Shown here: positions 44,842-53,814 of the stretch, in pieces
How positions within the stretch are numbered: the stretch's first letter is position 1
Layout: each line of letters begins with the position of its first letter
Assembly (NCBI RefSeq): GCF_009696465.1
Contig: NZ_VULX01000001.1
Location: forward strand, 186,001 to 250,000
DNA: 64,000 nucleotides
Source of the DNA: Inconstantimicrobium porci
GTDB lineage: Bacteria; Bacillota; Clostridia; Clostridiales; Clostridiaceae
Direction: 5' to 3'
The notes under the pieces: model-generated
Seen by the model: only the letters and a program-made list of their open reading frames with translations
Database searches by the model: none
What the model was told of the DNA's origin: nothing
Made by a program: the position numbers and the translations under genes

Positions 44842-45246
44842 TTACTCTTCTTTTTGTTCACAGGTAGTAAAAGCATTTTTTTTATCAGAAAAAGCACTTT
44901 TTATCATATCAATTACTTGTGGGATTGTATCAATAATTCTATCAATTGAAGTATCTGCTTCTACTGGCAAAAGCCTTGAAACTCCATTCTTTAGTACTAG
45001 AAAGGCTACTGGTTTTACTGTAATACCTGCACCTGATGCGCCACCAAATGGATTGTGAGTATCACGTTCATTGGGATGGAATTCACTGCCGCCTGATGCA
45101 AATCCGAATGAAACCTTAGATACAGGTACTATATAACCACCATCTTTAGTTTCTATAGGCTCACCTATTATTGTGTTGGAATCAATCATATCTTTAAGAT
45201 TTTCCAAAGTTGACCTCATTAAATTTTCTATTGGATGACTTTCCAT
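44842..45246 (-). CDS. ytfJ: Sporulation protein YtfJ (GerW family)
   Basis: 134-residue protein of the GerW/YtfJ family, made in the forespore in Bacillus and needed for normal germination there. The beginning IENLMRSTLENLKDMIDSNT and the glycine-rich KVSFGFASGGSEF and GGASGAGITVKPVAFLV are characteristic. The start follows TTAGGAGGAT on the minus strand. The gene overlaps the end of the DUF2953 gene by 53 bases, so both are transcribed together. Confidence 0.92.
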   Translation of the reverse strand: MESHPIENLMRSTLENLKDMIDSNTIIGEPIETKDGGYIVPVSKVSFGFASGGSEFHPNERDTHNPFGGASGAGITVKPVAFLVLKNGVSRLLPVEADTSIDRIIDTIPQVIDMIKSAFSDKKNAFTTCEQKEE

Positions 45247-45778
45247 GCTTTAATCCTCCTAAATAACTTATTAATAAAAGAATAATCATATATGTTAGTT
45301 TTACTATATTAACGATAAATATGCAGTTAATTACTAAATCTATATCAACTTTATTCTTATACTCAGGTGTAATTGATACAGTTTTAAACTTTAATTTGAA
45401 TGGAATCTTAAGTATTGTACAAACTAAAGAAAGAAATTCATTTATTAATGGATAAATGAGTGAAGTTACAGCTGCATCGTTTGTACTATATTTAAATGAA
45501 AAACCAAGAATTAGTTTTGGTTTAAATTTAGTACTGCTTAGTCTTTTTAGATAATCTTTTAATATTAAAAAATAAAAAGATTTACCTTTATTTGTAGAAT
45601 TCATCACAGCACTTTTATTAACAGATTCTGATGCTTTTGTTATATTCATTGATTTATTTAAATTGATATTTTTACTGTAAATTTTAAGAACAGCATTTTT
45701 GTCCTTATAAAAAAAAAGTATCTTTATAGGTATTGGAATAAAAAATACAATAATAAAAAGTGCTAATATAATCTTCAT
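45194..45778 (-). CDS. DUF2953 domain membrane protein (YtfI-like)
   Basis: 194 residues with an N-terminal helix (about residues 2-20) and a second hydrophobic stretch near 155-172. DUF2953 proteins are encoded before ytfJ in many spore-formers; their function is not known. The C-terminal 18 or so residues are read from the same DNA as the ytfJ start in another frame, which is unusual and may reflect a shifted stop. Not obviously frameshifted internally. Confidence 0.78.
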   Translation of the reverse strand: MKIILALFIIVFFIPIPIKILFFYKDKNAVLKIYSKNINLNKSMNITKASESVNKSAVMNSTNKGKSFYFLILKDYLKRLSSTKFKPKLILGFSFKYSTNDAAVTSLIYPLINEFLSLVCTILKIPFKLKFKTVSITPEYKNKVDIDLVINCIFIVNIVKLTYMIILLLISYLGGLKHGKSSNRKFNEVNFGKS

Positions 45779-45841
45779 ATAATTCCTCCTGTAAACAGTA
45801 TTGACTAAAAGTAAAATAATTAAACTATATGAGGTGAAATT

Positions 45842-46852
45842 ATGAAAAAAGTATTAATTAAAAGTATCAGTTTTTTAGCAGCATGTTTAATTTTATTTAT
45901 GAATCTACTTACAGTAGAATGTAGTGCAAAATCTAAAAAATATGTTAATGCACGAAATGCAATTGTAATAGATGGTGATAGTAAGCAGGTACTTTTTGAG
46001 AAAAAATCATATGAACCTGTACCAATGGCAAGTACAACAAAGATTTTAACAACAATTATAGCATTAAATAGTGGACGATTAGATGAAAAATTCACTGTTA
46101 GCAAAAATGCTGCCAGTATACGTGGCTCTAAAGTAGGATATAAGGCAGGTGAGGAATTGACACTTAAAGAACTTATGTTTGGGCTTATGTTAAGGTCTGG
46201 TAATGATGCGGCGATAACAATAGCAGAGGGTATAAGTGGAAGTGTTGAAAATTTTGCGTCTACCATGAGAGAGTTTGCAAAAGTTATTGGTGTTATGGAT
46301 TGTAGTTTTGAAAGTCCTCATGGTTTAGATTCTCAAAATCATTACTGTTCGGCATACGATCTTGCTTTGATAACCTCTGTTGGTATGGAAAATCCTTTAT
46401 TTAGAGAAATTGTATGTACTAAAGAAATCAAAAAAGATAAATATAATTTTAATAGAGATTATAATAATATAAATAAAATCTTATGGAGAATACAGGATGC
46501 TAATGGCGTCAAGACTGGTTATACAGGTCAGGCAGGAAAATGTCTTGTCACATCTATATATCATAATAACAGGAATATTATAATTGTTACATTAAATGCG
46601 CCATCAAGATGGGAGACAACTGAGCAGCTTTATAATATGGTGAAAGATGAATATGATTTTATAAGTGTAGATTATAATGAAGTATTCAAAGATTTGAAGA
46701 TAAATGACAATGAAAAAAAGTATCTTAATTTTGCAGTTAAAAAAGGTGATAATTATAAGATAAAGAAAGATAAAATGGCGGAAAATGTTTATAAAATTGT
46801 GGTACAAAACAATGAGGGGAAGACTATAATGTATAGAGTAGTAACAATATAA
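45842..46852 (+). CDS. D-alanyl-D-alanine carboxypeptidase, second copy (DacB-like)
   Basis: 336-residue serine D,D-carboxypeptidase. Signal peptide (about 1-30), then SxxK (ASTTK near residue 62), SGN (RSGND near 120) and KTG (VKTGYT near 224). It is shorter than the copy at 42082 because the C-terminal beta domain is reduced. DacB-type enzymes adjust cross-linking of the spore cortex. It is transcribed away from DUF2953; the 63-base gap must hold both control regions. GAGGTGA precedes the ATG. Confidence 0.9.
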   Translation: MKKVLIKSISFLAACLILFMNLLTVECSAKSKKYVNARNAIVIDGDSKQVLFEKKSYEPVPMASTTKILTTIIALNSGRLDEKFTVSKNAASIRGSKVGYKAGEELTLKELMFGLMLRSGNDAAITIAEGISGSVENFASTMREFAKVIGVMDCSFESPHGLDSQNHYCSAYDLALITSVGMENPLFREIVCTKEIKKDKYNFNRDYNNINKILWRIQDANGVKTGYTGQAGKCLVTSIYHNNRNIIIVTLNAPSRWETTEQLYNMVKDEYDFISVDYNEVFKDLKINDNEKKYLNFAVKKGDNYKIKKDKMAENVYKIVVQNNEGKTIMYRVVTI

Positions 46853-46871
46853 TCCCCCCTACTTATTTTTG

Positions 46872-46903
46872 GAGATGATACTTACGTATTGTCTCTATTT
46901 TTT
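46872..46903 (+). terminator. Terminator after the second carboxypeptidase gene
   Basis: 10-bp stem with two G-T pairs (46872-46881 with 46886-46895), 4-base loop, T6 near the end. It overlaps the 3' end of the convergent holin-like gene. Confidence 0.7.
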
Positions 46904-47175
46904 GCTTCTGATGAAGCAGAAGATACACCTTTTGTAGTCTGTTTAAAAAGTTGATTTGTAAATACAGAAGCTCCTGCGCAGATAATTCCTTCAATTATCT
47001 CATTTATAGAAAAATCTTTCCTTAGAAGAACTGCGCCTAATATTCCTAGTGCAAGAAGTATCCATGGAATGGTCCAATCTTTAACTTTAGGTGTACTTTT
47101 TAAAAACATTCCAATGATATATAATGCAGGAATCAAAATCATTAGGTCAGTAGGTACAAATTGAAGTAAATCCAT
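46882..47175 (-). CDS. Holin-like small membrane protein
   Basis: 97 residues with two or three hydrophobic helices (about 8-25, 36-52 and a weaker one at 60-75) and a short polar tail. The start MDLLQFVPTDLMILIPALYIIG followed by LKSTPKVKDWTIPWILLALGI matches the phage holin family V (Hol44-like) as I know it. Holins open the membrane for endolysins. No endolysin, portal or tail gene is near, so it may have been domesticated, for instance for mother-cell lysis or protein export; that is inference. Confidence 0.72.
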   Translation of the reverse strand: MDLLQFVPTDLMILIPALYIIGMFLKSTPKVKDWTIPWILLALGILGAVLLRKDFSINEIIEGIICAGASVFTNQLFKQTTKGVSSASSEAKNRDNT

Positions 47176-47318
47176 ATTAATTACCTCACTTTTAAATTAT
47201 TTATTATAACTATATTCGATATAAACTTAAATAATACCTTTTAAAAGAGAGAACTATTAATATAAAAAATATTTCTTTAAACATATATTCATAGCAGATG
47301 TTACAGGTATTATGGAAT

Positions 47319-47387
47319 AGGTCACAGAAAAGAAATTTATTATTTTGAGAAACTTATTTTAGGGAGTTTCATCGTTATCTGTGACCT
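47319..47387 (-). other. Structured element downstream of the decarboxylase gene
   Basis: A 10-bp perfect stem (47319-47328 with 47378-47387) encloses a second 6-bp stem (47348-47353 with 47365-47370). It begins a few bases after the decarboxylase stop. No T run follows on either strand. The rest of the 216-base gap 47176-47391 is plain AT-rich sequence. Confidence 0.45.
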
Positions 47388-47391
47388 GATT

Positions 47392-48802
47392 TTAAAATAT
47401 TACATTTATATTTGTTACATCAGGGTCTTCTGTTCCCTGCAGTTTTAATCCACATTGTTTCATTTCATATACATAGTCAATTATTTCTTTCGTGATTGTT
47501 TCTCCAGGGCAGAGTATAGGTATTCCTGGAGGATAAGCCATTAAAAACTCTCCTGATATTTTTCCGACACTATTCATAATTGAAAGTGATTTTTTACTAT
47601 GAAAGAAGGCTTGTCTAGGTTCCATTTTCTTTGCAGGATGTGCTGGAATATAGTTAAAACCATTAAGAGGAGGTTTTATACCATAATATCTTTTTGAAAT
47701 CTTTTTAAGCGCAGTTATAAGAGTATCAATAGTTTCCTTTAAACCTCCAAAAGTACATACTGCGAGAACATTGTAGAAATCAGATAGCTCTATTTGGATA
47801 TTAAAATCATGTATCAATATTGTTTCAAGTTCTATGCCAGTGATTCCTAAATTCCTACAGTTTATGGTGATTTTTGTAGTATCTATATCATAAACACACT
47901 TATGGTCAATTAATTCTTTGCCTTGGAGAGCTATTTGCTTTCTTGCACAGTCTAACGATGCCATTAATATATAAGAAGGGGACGTGGTCTGTAATAAATT
48001 CAGTACCTGTTGAACCTTCTTTGCACTAATATATCTGCTCTTTAAATGAAGTACAGAACACTGAGTCATAGCCCCAAGTATTTTATGTGTACTTTGGCAG
48101 CATATATCTGCTCCTGCCTCCAATGCTGAAACTGGCAGGTCATTTGAAAATGCAAGATGAGGACCATGAGCTTCATCAACAAGAAGGGGAATGTGATAAC
48201 TGTGAACTATTTTTGCTATTCTGAGTATATCACTTGTAACTCCATAGTAAGTAGGATTAATTATCAGTACTGCTTTTGTACCTGGATTTTTTCAAGAGCT
48301 TTTTTTACCGATTTTGTAGTAACTCCTTGAGCAATACCAAGTATATCATTAACTTCTGGATCAATGTAAATTGGAATAGCACCGCTTAAGATAATAGCAG
48401 ACATAATTGATTTATGAGCATTACGTGGGATGACTATTTTGTCACCATCATGTAGGGTAGAAAGTATCATGGTAAGTATTGCGGTAGATGTACCCTGTAT
48501 AGAAAAAAAGAATGATCTGCATTATATGCATCAGCTAAAAGTTTTTGTGATTCCTTTATTGCGCTAGTAGGGTTATGTAGAGAATCTACTAGGTCAAAAG
48601 ATGTTACATCTATTTTAAATAGATTTTCACCAAGGAAATCTTTAAAGGATTTTTCTACACCATGTCCATTTTTATGGCCAGGAACATGAAAAGGGATAAT
48701 TTTTCGATTAGCATATTCTTTAAGAACATTAAAAAGTGGTGTGTTTTGCTGTTTTAACACATATGAATTGAGATTGTTTTGTGCATTTTTTTCATTTGCC
48801 AT
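47392..48802 (-). pseudogene. Orn/Lys/Arg decarboxylase (PLP-dependent), two frameshifts
   Basis: Together the pieces encode about 470 residues of an aminoacid decarboxylase of the short YaaO/SpeA type. In order on the minus strand: an N-terminal part (PFHVPGHKNG near the start), the PLP domain with DEAHGPH and the PLP lysine in STHK (about 48082-48093), and a complete C-terminal domain. Two one-base losses break it: in the A run at about 48502-48508 (coding T7, eight needed) and in the T run at 48287-48292 (coding A6, seven needed). Adding one base at each restores SFFSIQGTS and EKNPGTKAV and one full frame. ATG, AGAAGG site and stop are all intact. This could be a recent pseudogene, slippage control, or sequencing error. 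Confidence 0.85.
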
Positions 48803-49056
48803 GTTAAAATACCTTCTTTCTTATAAAATCAAGGATCTAAAAATCAGCTTATAGAATATGCTAATTTTTAGACTTATTATGTAATTAACATGCACAAATC
48901 TTTTACTTTAATTAGATATTATTGCAAAGTAAAGTTTGATATAATACTTATTCAAATATATGAATATTGTGCGTAAAATATAAATAAAAAGTCATCAATA
49001 TCCTTATATGATTTATATTCGTATAAGGATATTTTGACTTTTAAGCTAATAAAAAT
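48803..49056. other. Intergenic region with hairpin in the decarboxylase leader
   Basis: A 12-bp stem with one mismatch (48837-48848 with 48860-48871) lies in the expected 5' leader of the decarboxylase. On the plus strand TGATATAAT at 48937-48945 could start a short RNA that ends at the hairpin 48986-49042. Nothing else is recognised. Confidence 0.35.
48986..49042 (-). terminator. Terminator of the FAD/Fe-S redox operon
   Basis: Long stem with a 2x2 internal loop (48987-48994 and 48997-49008 with 49022-49033 and 49035-49042). On the minus strand a T5 run follows. It starts 15 bases after the stop of the oxidoreductase gene. Confidence 0.8.
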
Positions 49057-50334
49057 TTAAACAAGTTTTATATTAAAAATATCTGTAAGATTTATTTTAT
49101 CTACACGTTTCTTTATTTCATCTTTGTCTATAGTATAAAGTCCGAGAGATTTCATTCTGTTGAAGAATTGTGAACCAGCAAAAGTATATCGGCCTCTTCT
49201 ACCTTCTCTTGTTTCGCTTTTTTCGTTTGCATAAGCAATTAAATCGCCTATTGCCAGTGATCTTGGAAGAGTTAAAAGAGGCATGCCAAGTGAATATCTT
49301 ACGGCATTATTTCCAGCGAGTGTTCCTGTGCAGATAGCTTCTGTATGACCTACAAAGAGTCCGGATTTTTCTCCAGCGCAGAAAAGATTATCAATACCTT
49401 TGACTTTTAAAGTATTGTCCCTTGGAGCTACTGAAAGATATCTTATTGAATTGCCTTTGCTTCCGGCATAAGGATCTACATATTTAGCATTTTCCATACC
49501 AGGTATTTTTCTGAGTTTTTGCAGAGGGTAGTAAGTAGTCATAAGTTTTGCATGACCAGTATCGAGCAGAATAATATTTTCAGCAAATTCTTTAAGTGCA
49601 TACTGTTGGCAGACTTTAGTTTTCAGCTTATCATAGTTTACATCTTCTTTTGGTATCTGGAGTACTACTACACCATCTTTGTTAAGTTTATCACGTATCT
49701 CTTTACTTAAACTTTCTTTGGCAAGTTTGCATGAGCCACTGAATGCACCTAATATATCTCCACTTCGTTCGCCCTGGATATCTTCAATTCCTGCACGTTC
49801 GCTGATACTTATTCTAGGTCCGAAAGCTGGACATCTAAGGATACACATTGAACAACCGTTGCCATACCTTAAGCAGTTACCCATAGGCCCTGTTGAACCA
49901 GTAGTTTCTATAATTACATCACTTTTGATGAACTCACCTGTTGAAATGTATATTCCTTTAATTTTATTATCCTCTTTTTCAATATCAGATATTCTGGAAA
50001 TTAGATGGACGTTTATATCCATATCTTTTAAATATCTTTCAACAACTCCTTCGATAATATTAACATCGTAAAGGCTTGCATGTTCATGTCCTGGAAAGTT
50101 GATGTTTCTATGTCGGGCACAGTCATCAGTTATCTTTATAAGATCTCCGCCTCCAAGGCATATAAGTTCTTCAGATGCTGTATATCTTCCGTTATTTCTC
50201 ATTATTCCGCCTACATTTCCTAGACCTAAGAGCAAATCTGTTTTTTCGAATAAATCAACATCAGCACCAGCCTTTTTTGCTGATATAGCTGCTGCACATC
50301 CTGCCCAGCCGCCTCCTACTATAGTTATTTTCAT
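49057..50334 (-). CDS. FAD-dependent oxidoreductase (GidA/TrmFO-like fold) with Cys cluster
   Basis: 425-residue flavoprotein. The N-terminal dinucleotide motif GGGWAGCAAA (residues 7-16) and FEK (29-31) bind FAD, and a C-terminal FCAGEKSGLFVGHTEA segment is a second FAD contact, as in TrmFO/GidA-type proteins. It is not TrmFO itself: the folate-site features are lacking, and four cysteines (154, 161, 164, 168; pattern NGCSMCILRCPAFGPR) suggest a metal or iron-sulfur site. The start codon overlaps the stop of the upstream gene by 4 bases, so the two proteins are very likely partners. Substrate unknown. Confidence 0.75.
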   Translation of the reverse strand: MKITIVGGGWAGCAAAISAKKAGADVDLFEKTDLLLGLGNVGGIMRNNGRYTASEELICLGGGDLIKITDDCARHRNINFPGHEHASLYDVNIIEGVVERYLKDMDINVHLISRISDIEKEDNKIKGIYISTGEFIKSDVIIETTGSTGPMGNCLRYGNGCSMCILRCPAFGPRISISERAGIEDIQGERSGDILGAFSGSCKLAKESLSKEIRDKLNKDGVVVLQIPKEDVNYDKLKTKVCQQYALKEFAENIILLDTGHAKLMTTYYPLQKLRKIPGMENAKYVDPYAGSKGNSIRYLSVAPRDNTLKVKGIDNLFCAGEKSGLFVGHTEAICTGTLAGNNAVRYSLGMPLLTLPRSLAIGDLIAYANEKSETREGRRGRYTFAGSQFFNRMKSLGLYTIDKDEIKKRVDKINLTDIFNIKLV

Positions 50335-51320
50335 ATAAATCTCCTCCCTTCAAAAATACTACGCGGATCTGTCTGAATCTTACATAGACGCTTTACCTTG
50401 TGCCCTTTAAATCGTGCAGTACAGCTCCCGCACATACCTTCGCCACAGCACATTTTTGCATTATTACAACAGGAAAGCTTTATATCTTTATCTACTGTAT
50501 CGATAAATTCTATAATCTTATATGTTAATATATCAGCACCTGCGGAATGTATAAGTGAGATACCTTTTGCTTTCTTTTCTTCTGTTATTAGCTGCTTAAT
50601 ACTGTCTGTTAATTCACCTTTATCTATTACTGATAGTTCTTCATAAGTCATGTTCAAAGTTTTTAAATATTCATTTATATAGATATCACTAAAAGGAGAT
50701 TTATCAATTATTAATCGTATTGAATTGTTGTTGGATATTAATTTTTTTATTACAGGAATCATAGGCGCTTGTCCTATACCTCTAGCGATTATAATACAGT
50801 TAGAATCTTTGCATGTATTTATATTTTTAAGTCCAAAGACTCCATTCCAGTATGGACCTCTTATGCCGATTGTGTCACCACTAGTTAAATCTAATAGTTT
50901 TTTTGTCTTTACTCCTCTTACCTCAATAAATAAAGATAGCATATTAGAATCAGTATCTGAATATGCAACAGATATAGGAAAATCCATATAGATATTATCA
51001 TCAGTTCTTAAAAATACATAACTACCAGGAGCAGAAAGATCGATAGCTAATTTATGTGGAACAATTGCTGATAAAGCAATTAAATTCTTTTCTTTCTGTT
51101 CTATCGAATTTATAGTACAATCAATAGTTTTTCTTCCCTCTTTAGCTTTTGAACCATTATTATAAAATTCCTGATATATGCATGTGCCTTTCCAGTTTAT
51201 ACAATCACAAAAATGTCTTCCTCTCAGCTGAGAGCATAAAATACACTCGTTCTGTTCTGCTAGTTTGCATGGGCAGAATTCTGTGCCGGAATCTATGCAG
51301 TCAATATTCTCAAAATTCAT
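50331..51320 (-). CDS. FAD/NAD-binding electron-transfer protein (PyrK/sulfide dehydrogenase beta-like) with Cys-rich N-terminus
   Basis: 329 residues. The middle is a ferredoxin-NADP reductase-like FAD and NAD domain (about 60-290, with IIIARGIGQAPMIPVI binding the nucleotide). A 2Fe-2S loop (CGEGMCGSC, plus RLCKIQ) lies near the C-terminus as in PyrK. In addition the first 50 residues hold eight cysteines (8, 16, 18, 26, 29, 38, 40, 47), room for another iron-sulfur cluster. A longer start at 51332 exists, but GGAGG lies inside that stretch, so ATG 51320 is chosen. It probably passes electrons to the flavoprotein encoded downstream. Confidence 0.78.
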   Translation of the reverse strand: MNFENIDCIDSGTEFCPCKLAEQNECILCSQLRGRHFCDCINWKGTCIYQEFYNNGSKAKEGRKTIDCTINSIEQKEKNLIALSAIVPHKLAIDLSAPGSYVFLRTDDNIYMDFPISVAYSDTDSNMLSLFIEVRGVKTKKLLDLTSGDTIGIRGPYWNGVFGLKNINTCKDSNCIIIARGIGQAPMIPVIKKLISNNNSIRLIIDKSPFSDIYINEYLKTLNMTYEELSVIDKGELTDSIKQLITEEKKAKGISLIHSAGADILTYKIIEFIDTVDKDIKLSCCNNAKMCCGEGMCGSCTARFKGHKVKRLCKIQTDPRSIFEGRRFI

Positions 51321-51435
51321 AAAAGCCTCCATAATTGCCTAATATAATATTATGATATTTTTATAAATCTGATATGTTACAATTGTGAGGAAATATTATA
51401 AATAATAAAAATATTTTATGTAGATAAGTAAATAG

Positions 51436-51444
51436 TGTTATACT
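51436..51444 (+). promoter_or_regulatory. Possible extended -10 promoter of topB
   Basis: TGTTATACT at 51436-51444 with TTATGT about 17 bases upstream. A small 7-bp hairpin (51469-51475 with 51481-51487) follows, directly before the AGGAAAGG ribosome site of topB. Confidence 0.4.
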
Positions 51445-51504
51445 ATTACTTAATCAAGTTAATTAAAAACTGCTTTAATTAAGCAGTAGGAAAGGAATTA
51501 AATA

Positions 51505-53679
51505 ATGGGAAAGACATTAGTTTTAGCAGAAAAGCCGTCAGTAGGAAGAGATCTTGCTAAGGTACTTAAATGTAGTAATAATAAAGGTAGTTATATAGAA
51601 GGAAATAAATATGTTGTAACATGGGCTCTAGGACATCTTGTTGGACTTATGGATCCTGAGGGTTATGGAGATGTATATAAGACATGGAGAATGGAGACAC
51701 TTCCAATGCTGCCTAAATATATGAAACTTACAATACTTAAGAAGACAAGTAAGCAGTTTGCAGCAGTTAAGAAACAGCTTCTTAGAAATGATGTAAGCGA
51801 AATAGTAATAGCTACAGATGCAGGAAGAGAAGGAGAGCTTGTTGCAAGGTGGATAATCGAGAAGGCTGGTGTTAAGAAACCTCTTAAGAGACTTTGGATA
51901 TCATCACAGACTAATAAGGCAATTTTAGATGGATTTAAGAATCTTAAGGATGCTAAACAATACGATAATCTTTATAGAGCTGCAGTATGTAGGGCAGAAG
52001 CAGATTGGCTTGTAGGGCTTAATGTTACAAGGGCATTAACATGCAAATATAATGCACAGCTATCTGCAGGAAGAGTTCAGTCTCCTACTTTAGCAATGAT
52101 AGTAAATAGAGAAAATGAAATAAAAAATTTTAAACCAGAAGATTACTACACAATAAGTGCAAAAGCAAAAGGTGTTAGTTTCTCATGGATAAGTTCAACA
52201 GGTAATACATCAACATTCAAAGAAGAAACTGCAGAGAGCATAGTGAATAAGTGCAAGGGTAGAAATGGTAAGATAGTAGAAGTTAAGAACACAGACAAGA
52301 AAAAGTATGCACCTAACCTTTATGATTTAACAGAGCTGCAGAGGGATGCTAATAAGCTATGGGGATATTCTGCAAAAGAAACTCTAAACATAATGCAGAG
52401 ACTTTATGAAAATCATAAGCTTTTAACTTACCCTAGAACAGATTCAAGATTTATCACTACTGATGTAGTAGCAACTATACCAGAAAGACTTAGAGCAGTT
52501 GCATTTGGTGAATATAGAGTTGCAGCTGAAAGTATATTAAAGACTACTATAAAGGGAAATAAGAATTTTGTTGATAATTCTAAGGTATCTGATCACCATG
52601 CGATAATACCAACAGAAGAAAAAGGAAGCCTTGCAAATCTTAATAATGATGAAAAGCATATTTATGATCTTGTAGTTAAGAGGTTCCTAAGTGTACTTCT
52701 TCCACCGTATGAATATGAACAGACAATAGTTACTATGGAAGTAGAAGGAGAAAAGTTTACAGCCAAAGGAAATGTTACAAAGAAGAAAGGCTGGAAACAG
52801 GTTTATGAAAAGAGCAGCATGAAAGATGAAGATGTTCAGGAGTTACCAGTGTTTATTAAAGGAGATATAGTACAGTCTGTATCAGTTGAAAAGAATAAGA
52901 AACAGACTACTCCTCCAGCAAGATTTAATGAAGCAACACTTCTTTCAGCAATGGAAAATCCACAGAAATATGTTAGTGTAGGAAAAGATGCAGCAAAGAC
53001 TTTAGGGGAAACAGGCGGTCTTGGAACTGTTGCTACTAGAGCGGATATTATAGAAAAGCTGTTTAACTCATTTGTTATTGAAAAGAAAGGCAAGGACATA
53101 TATCCTACTTCAAAGGGTGCTCAGCTAATTGAACTTGTACCACAGGATCTTAAGTCACCGCTTCTTACAGCAAAGTGGGAAAGTGAACTTGATTCTATAG
53201 CTAAAGGAAAAGCAAACAATAAAAAGTTTGTTGATGATATGAAAGTTTATGCCACAAAACTAGTTAAGGATGTTAAAAACGGCACAGAAAAATTCCATCA
53301 TGATAATCAGACAGGTAAGAAGTGTCCTCAGTGTGGTAAGTATATGCTTGAGGTTAATGGCAAGCATGGAAAGATGTATGTATGCCAGGACAGAGAATGC
53401 GGTTATAGAGAAAGTATTTCAAGAACTACTAATGCAAGATGTCCTGAATGTAAGAGAAAGCTTGAAATAAGAGGCCAGGGTGAAGGAAAGATATATGTAT
53501 GTACAAATACTAACTGTAACTTCAGAGAAAAAGCTTCAATGTTTGAAAAGAGATTCAAGAATAATTCTAAGGTAGACAAAAGAGTAGTTAATAACTACAT
53601 GAAGAAGTTGAAGAAAGAGGCCGAACAGCAGGAAGCAGAAGATAATCCATTTGCAGCGCTACTAGGTAAGTTTAAATAA
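51505..53679 (+). CDS. topB: DNA topoisomerase III
   Basis: 724-residue type IA topoisomerase that decatenates single-stranded DNA. The N-terminal Toprim domain has TLVLAEKPSVGRD (first acid Glu near residue 7) and ATDAGREGEL (about 103-112). The catalytic tyrosine lies in LLTYPRTDSRF (about 309-319). The C-terminal tail carries two zinc-ribbon units (CPQCGK near 608 and CPECKRK near 646). Length is typical. It faces the redox operon divergently and is a single gene with its own terminator. Confidence 0.95.
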   Translation: MGKTLVLAEKPSVGRDLAKVLKCSNNKGSYIEGNKYVVTWALGHLVGLMDPEGYGDVYKTWRMETLPMLPKYMKLTILKKTSKQFAAVKKQLLRNDVSEIVIATDAGREGELVARWIIEKAGVKKPLKRLWISSQTNKAILDGFKNLKDAKQYDNLYRAAVCRAEADWLVGLNVTRALTCKYNAQLSAGRVQSPTLAMIVNRENEIKNFKPEDYYTISAKAKGVSFSWISSTGNTSTFKEETAESIVNKCKGRNGKIVEVKNTDKKKYAPNLYDLTELQRDANKLWGYSAKETLNIMQRLYENHKLLTYPRTDSRFITTDVVATIPERLRAVAFGEYRVAAESILKTTIKGNKNFVDNSKVSDHHAIIPTEEKGSLANLNNDEKHIYDLVVKRFLSVLLPPYEYEQTIVTMEVEGEKFTAKGNVTKKKGWKQVYEKSSMKDEDVQELPVFIKGDIVQSVSVEKNKKQTTPPARFNEATLLSAMENPQKYVSVGKDAAKTLGETGGLGTVATRADIIEKLFNSFVIEKKGKDIYPTSKGAQLIELVPQDLKSPLLTAKWESELDSIAKGKANNKKFVDDMKVYATKLVKDVKNGTEKFHHDNQTGKKCPQCGKYMLEVNGKHGKMYVCQDRECGYRESISRTTNARCPECKRKLEIRGQGEGKIYVCTNTNCNFREKASMFEKRFKNNSKVDKRVVNNYMKKLKKEAEQQEAEDNPFAALLGKFK

Positions 53680-53701
53680 TTGTTAATACTGATATAATAA
53701 G

Positions 53702-53742
53702 ATAAAGCAGCGGGCCGTTTAAGGGCTGAGGCTTTATTTTTT
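53702..53742 (+). terminator. Rho-independent terminator after topB
   Basis: 7-bp outer stem (53702-53708 with 53731-53737) with a GC-rich partly paired centre, then T6. Confidence 0.8.
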
Positions 53743-53814
53743 AGAATTAAACTAATAACATTATTATCATAAATGAATATAATATTATGAATATTAATTT
53801 TTTGAGGATCTGCC

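Noticed and set aside
46882-51320. A prophage or genomic island around the holin-like gene
   Set aside because: No integrase, structural genes, tRNA junction or direct repeats; base and codon use look like the neighbours.
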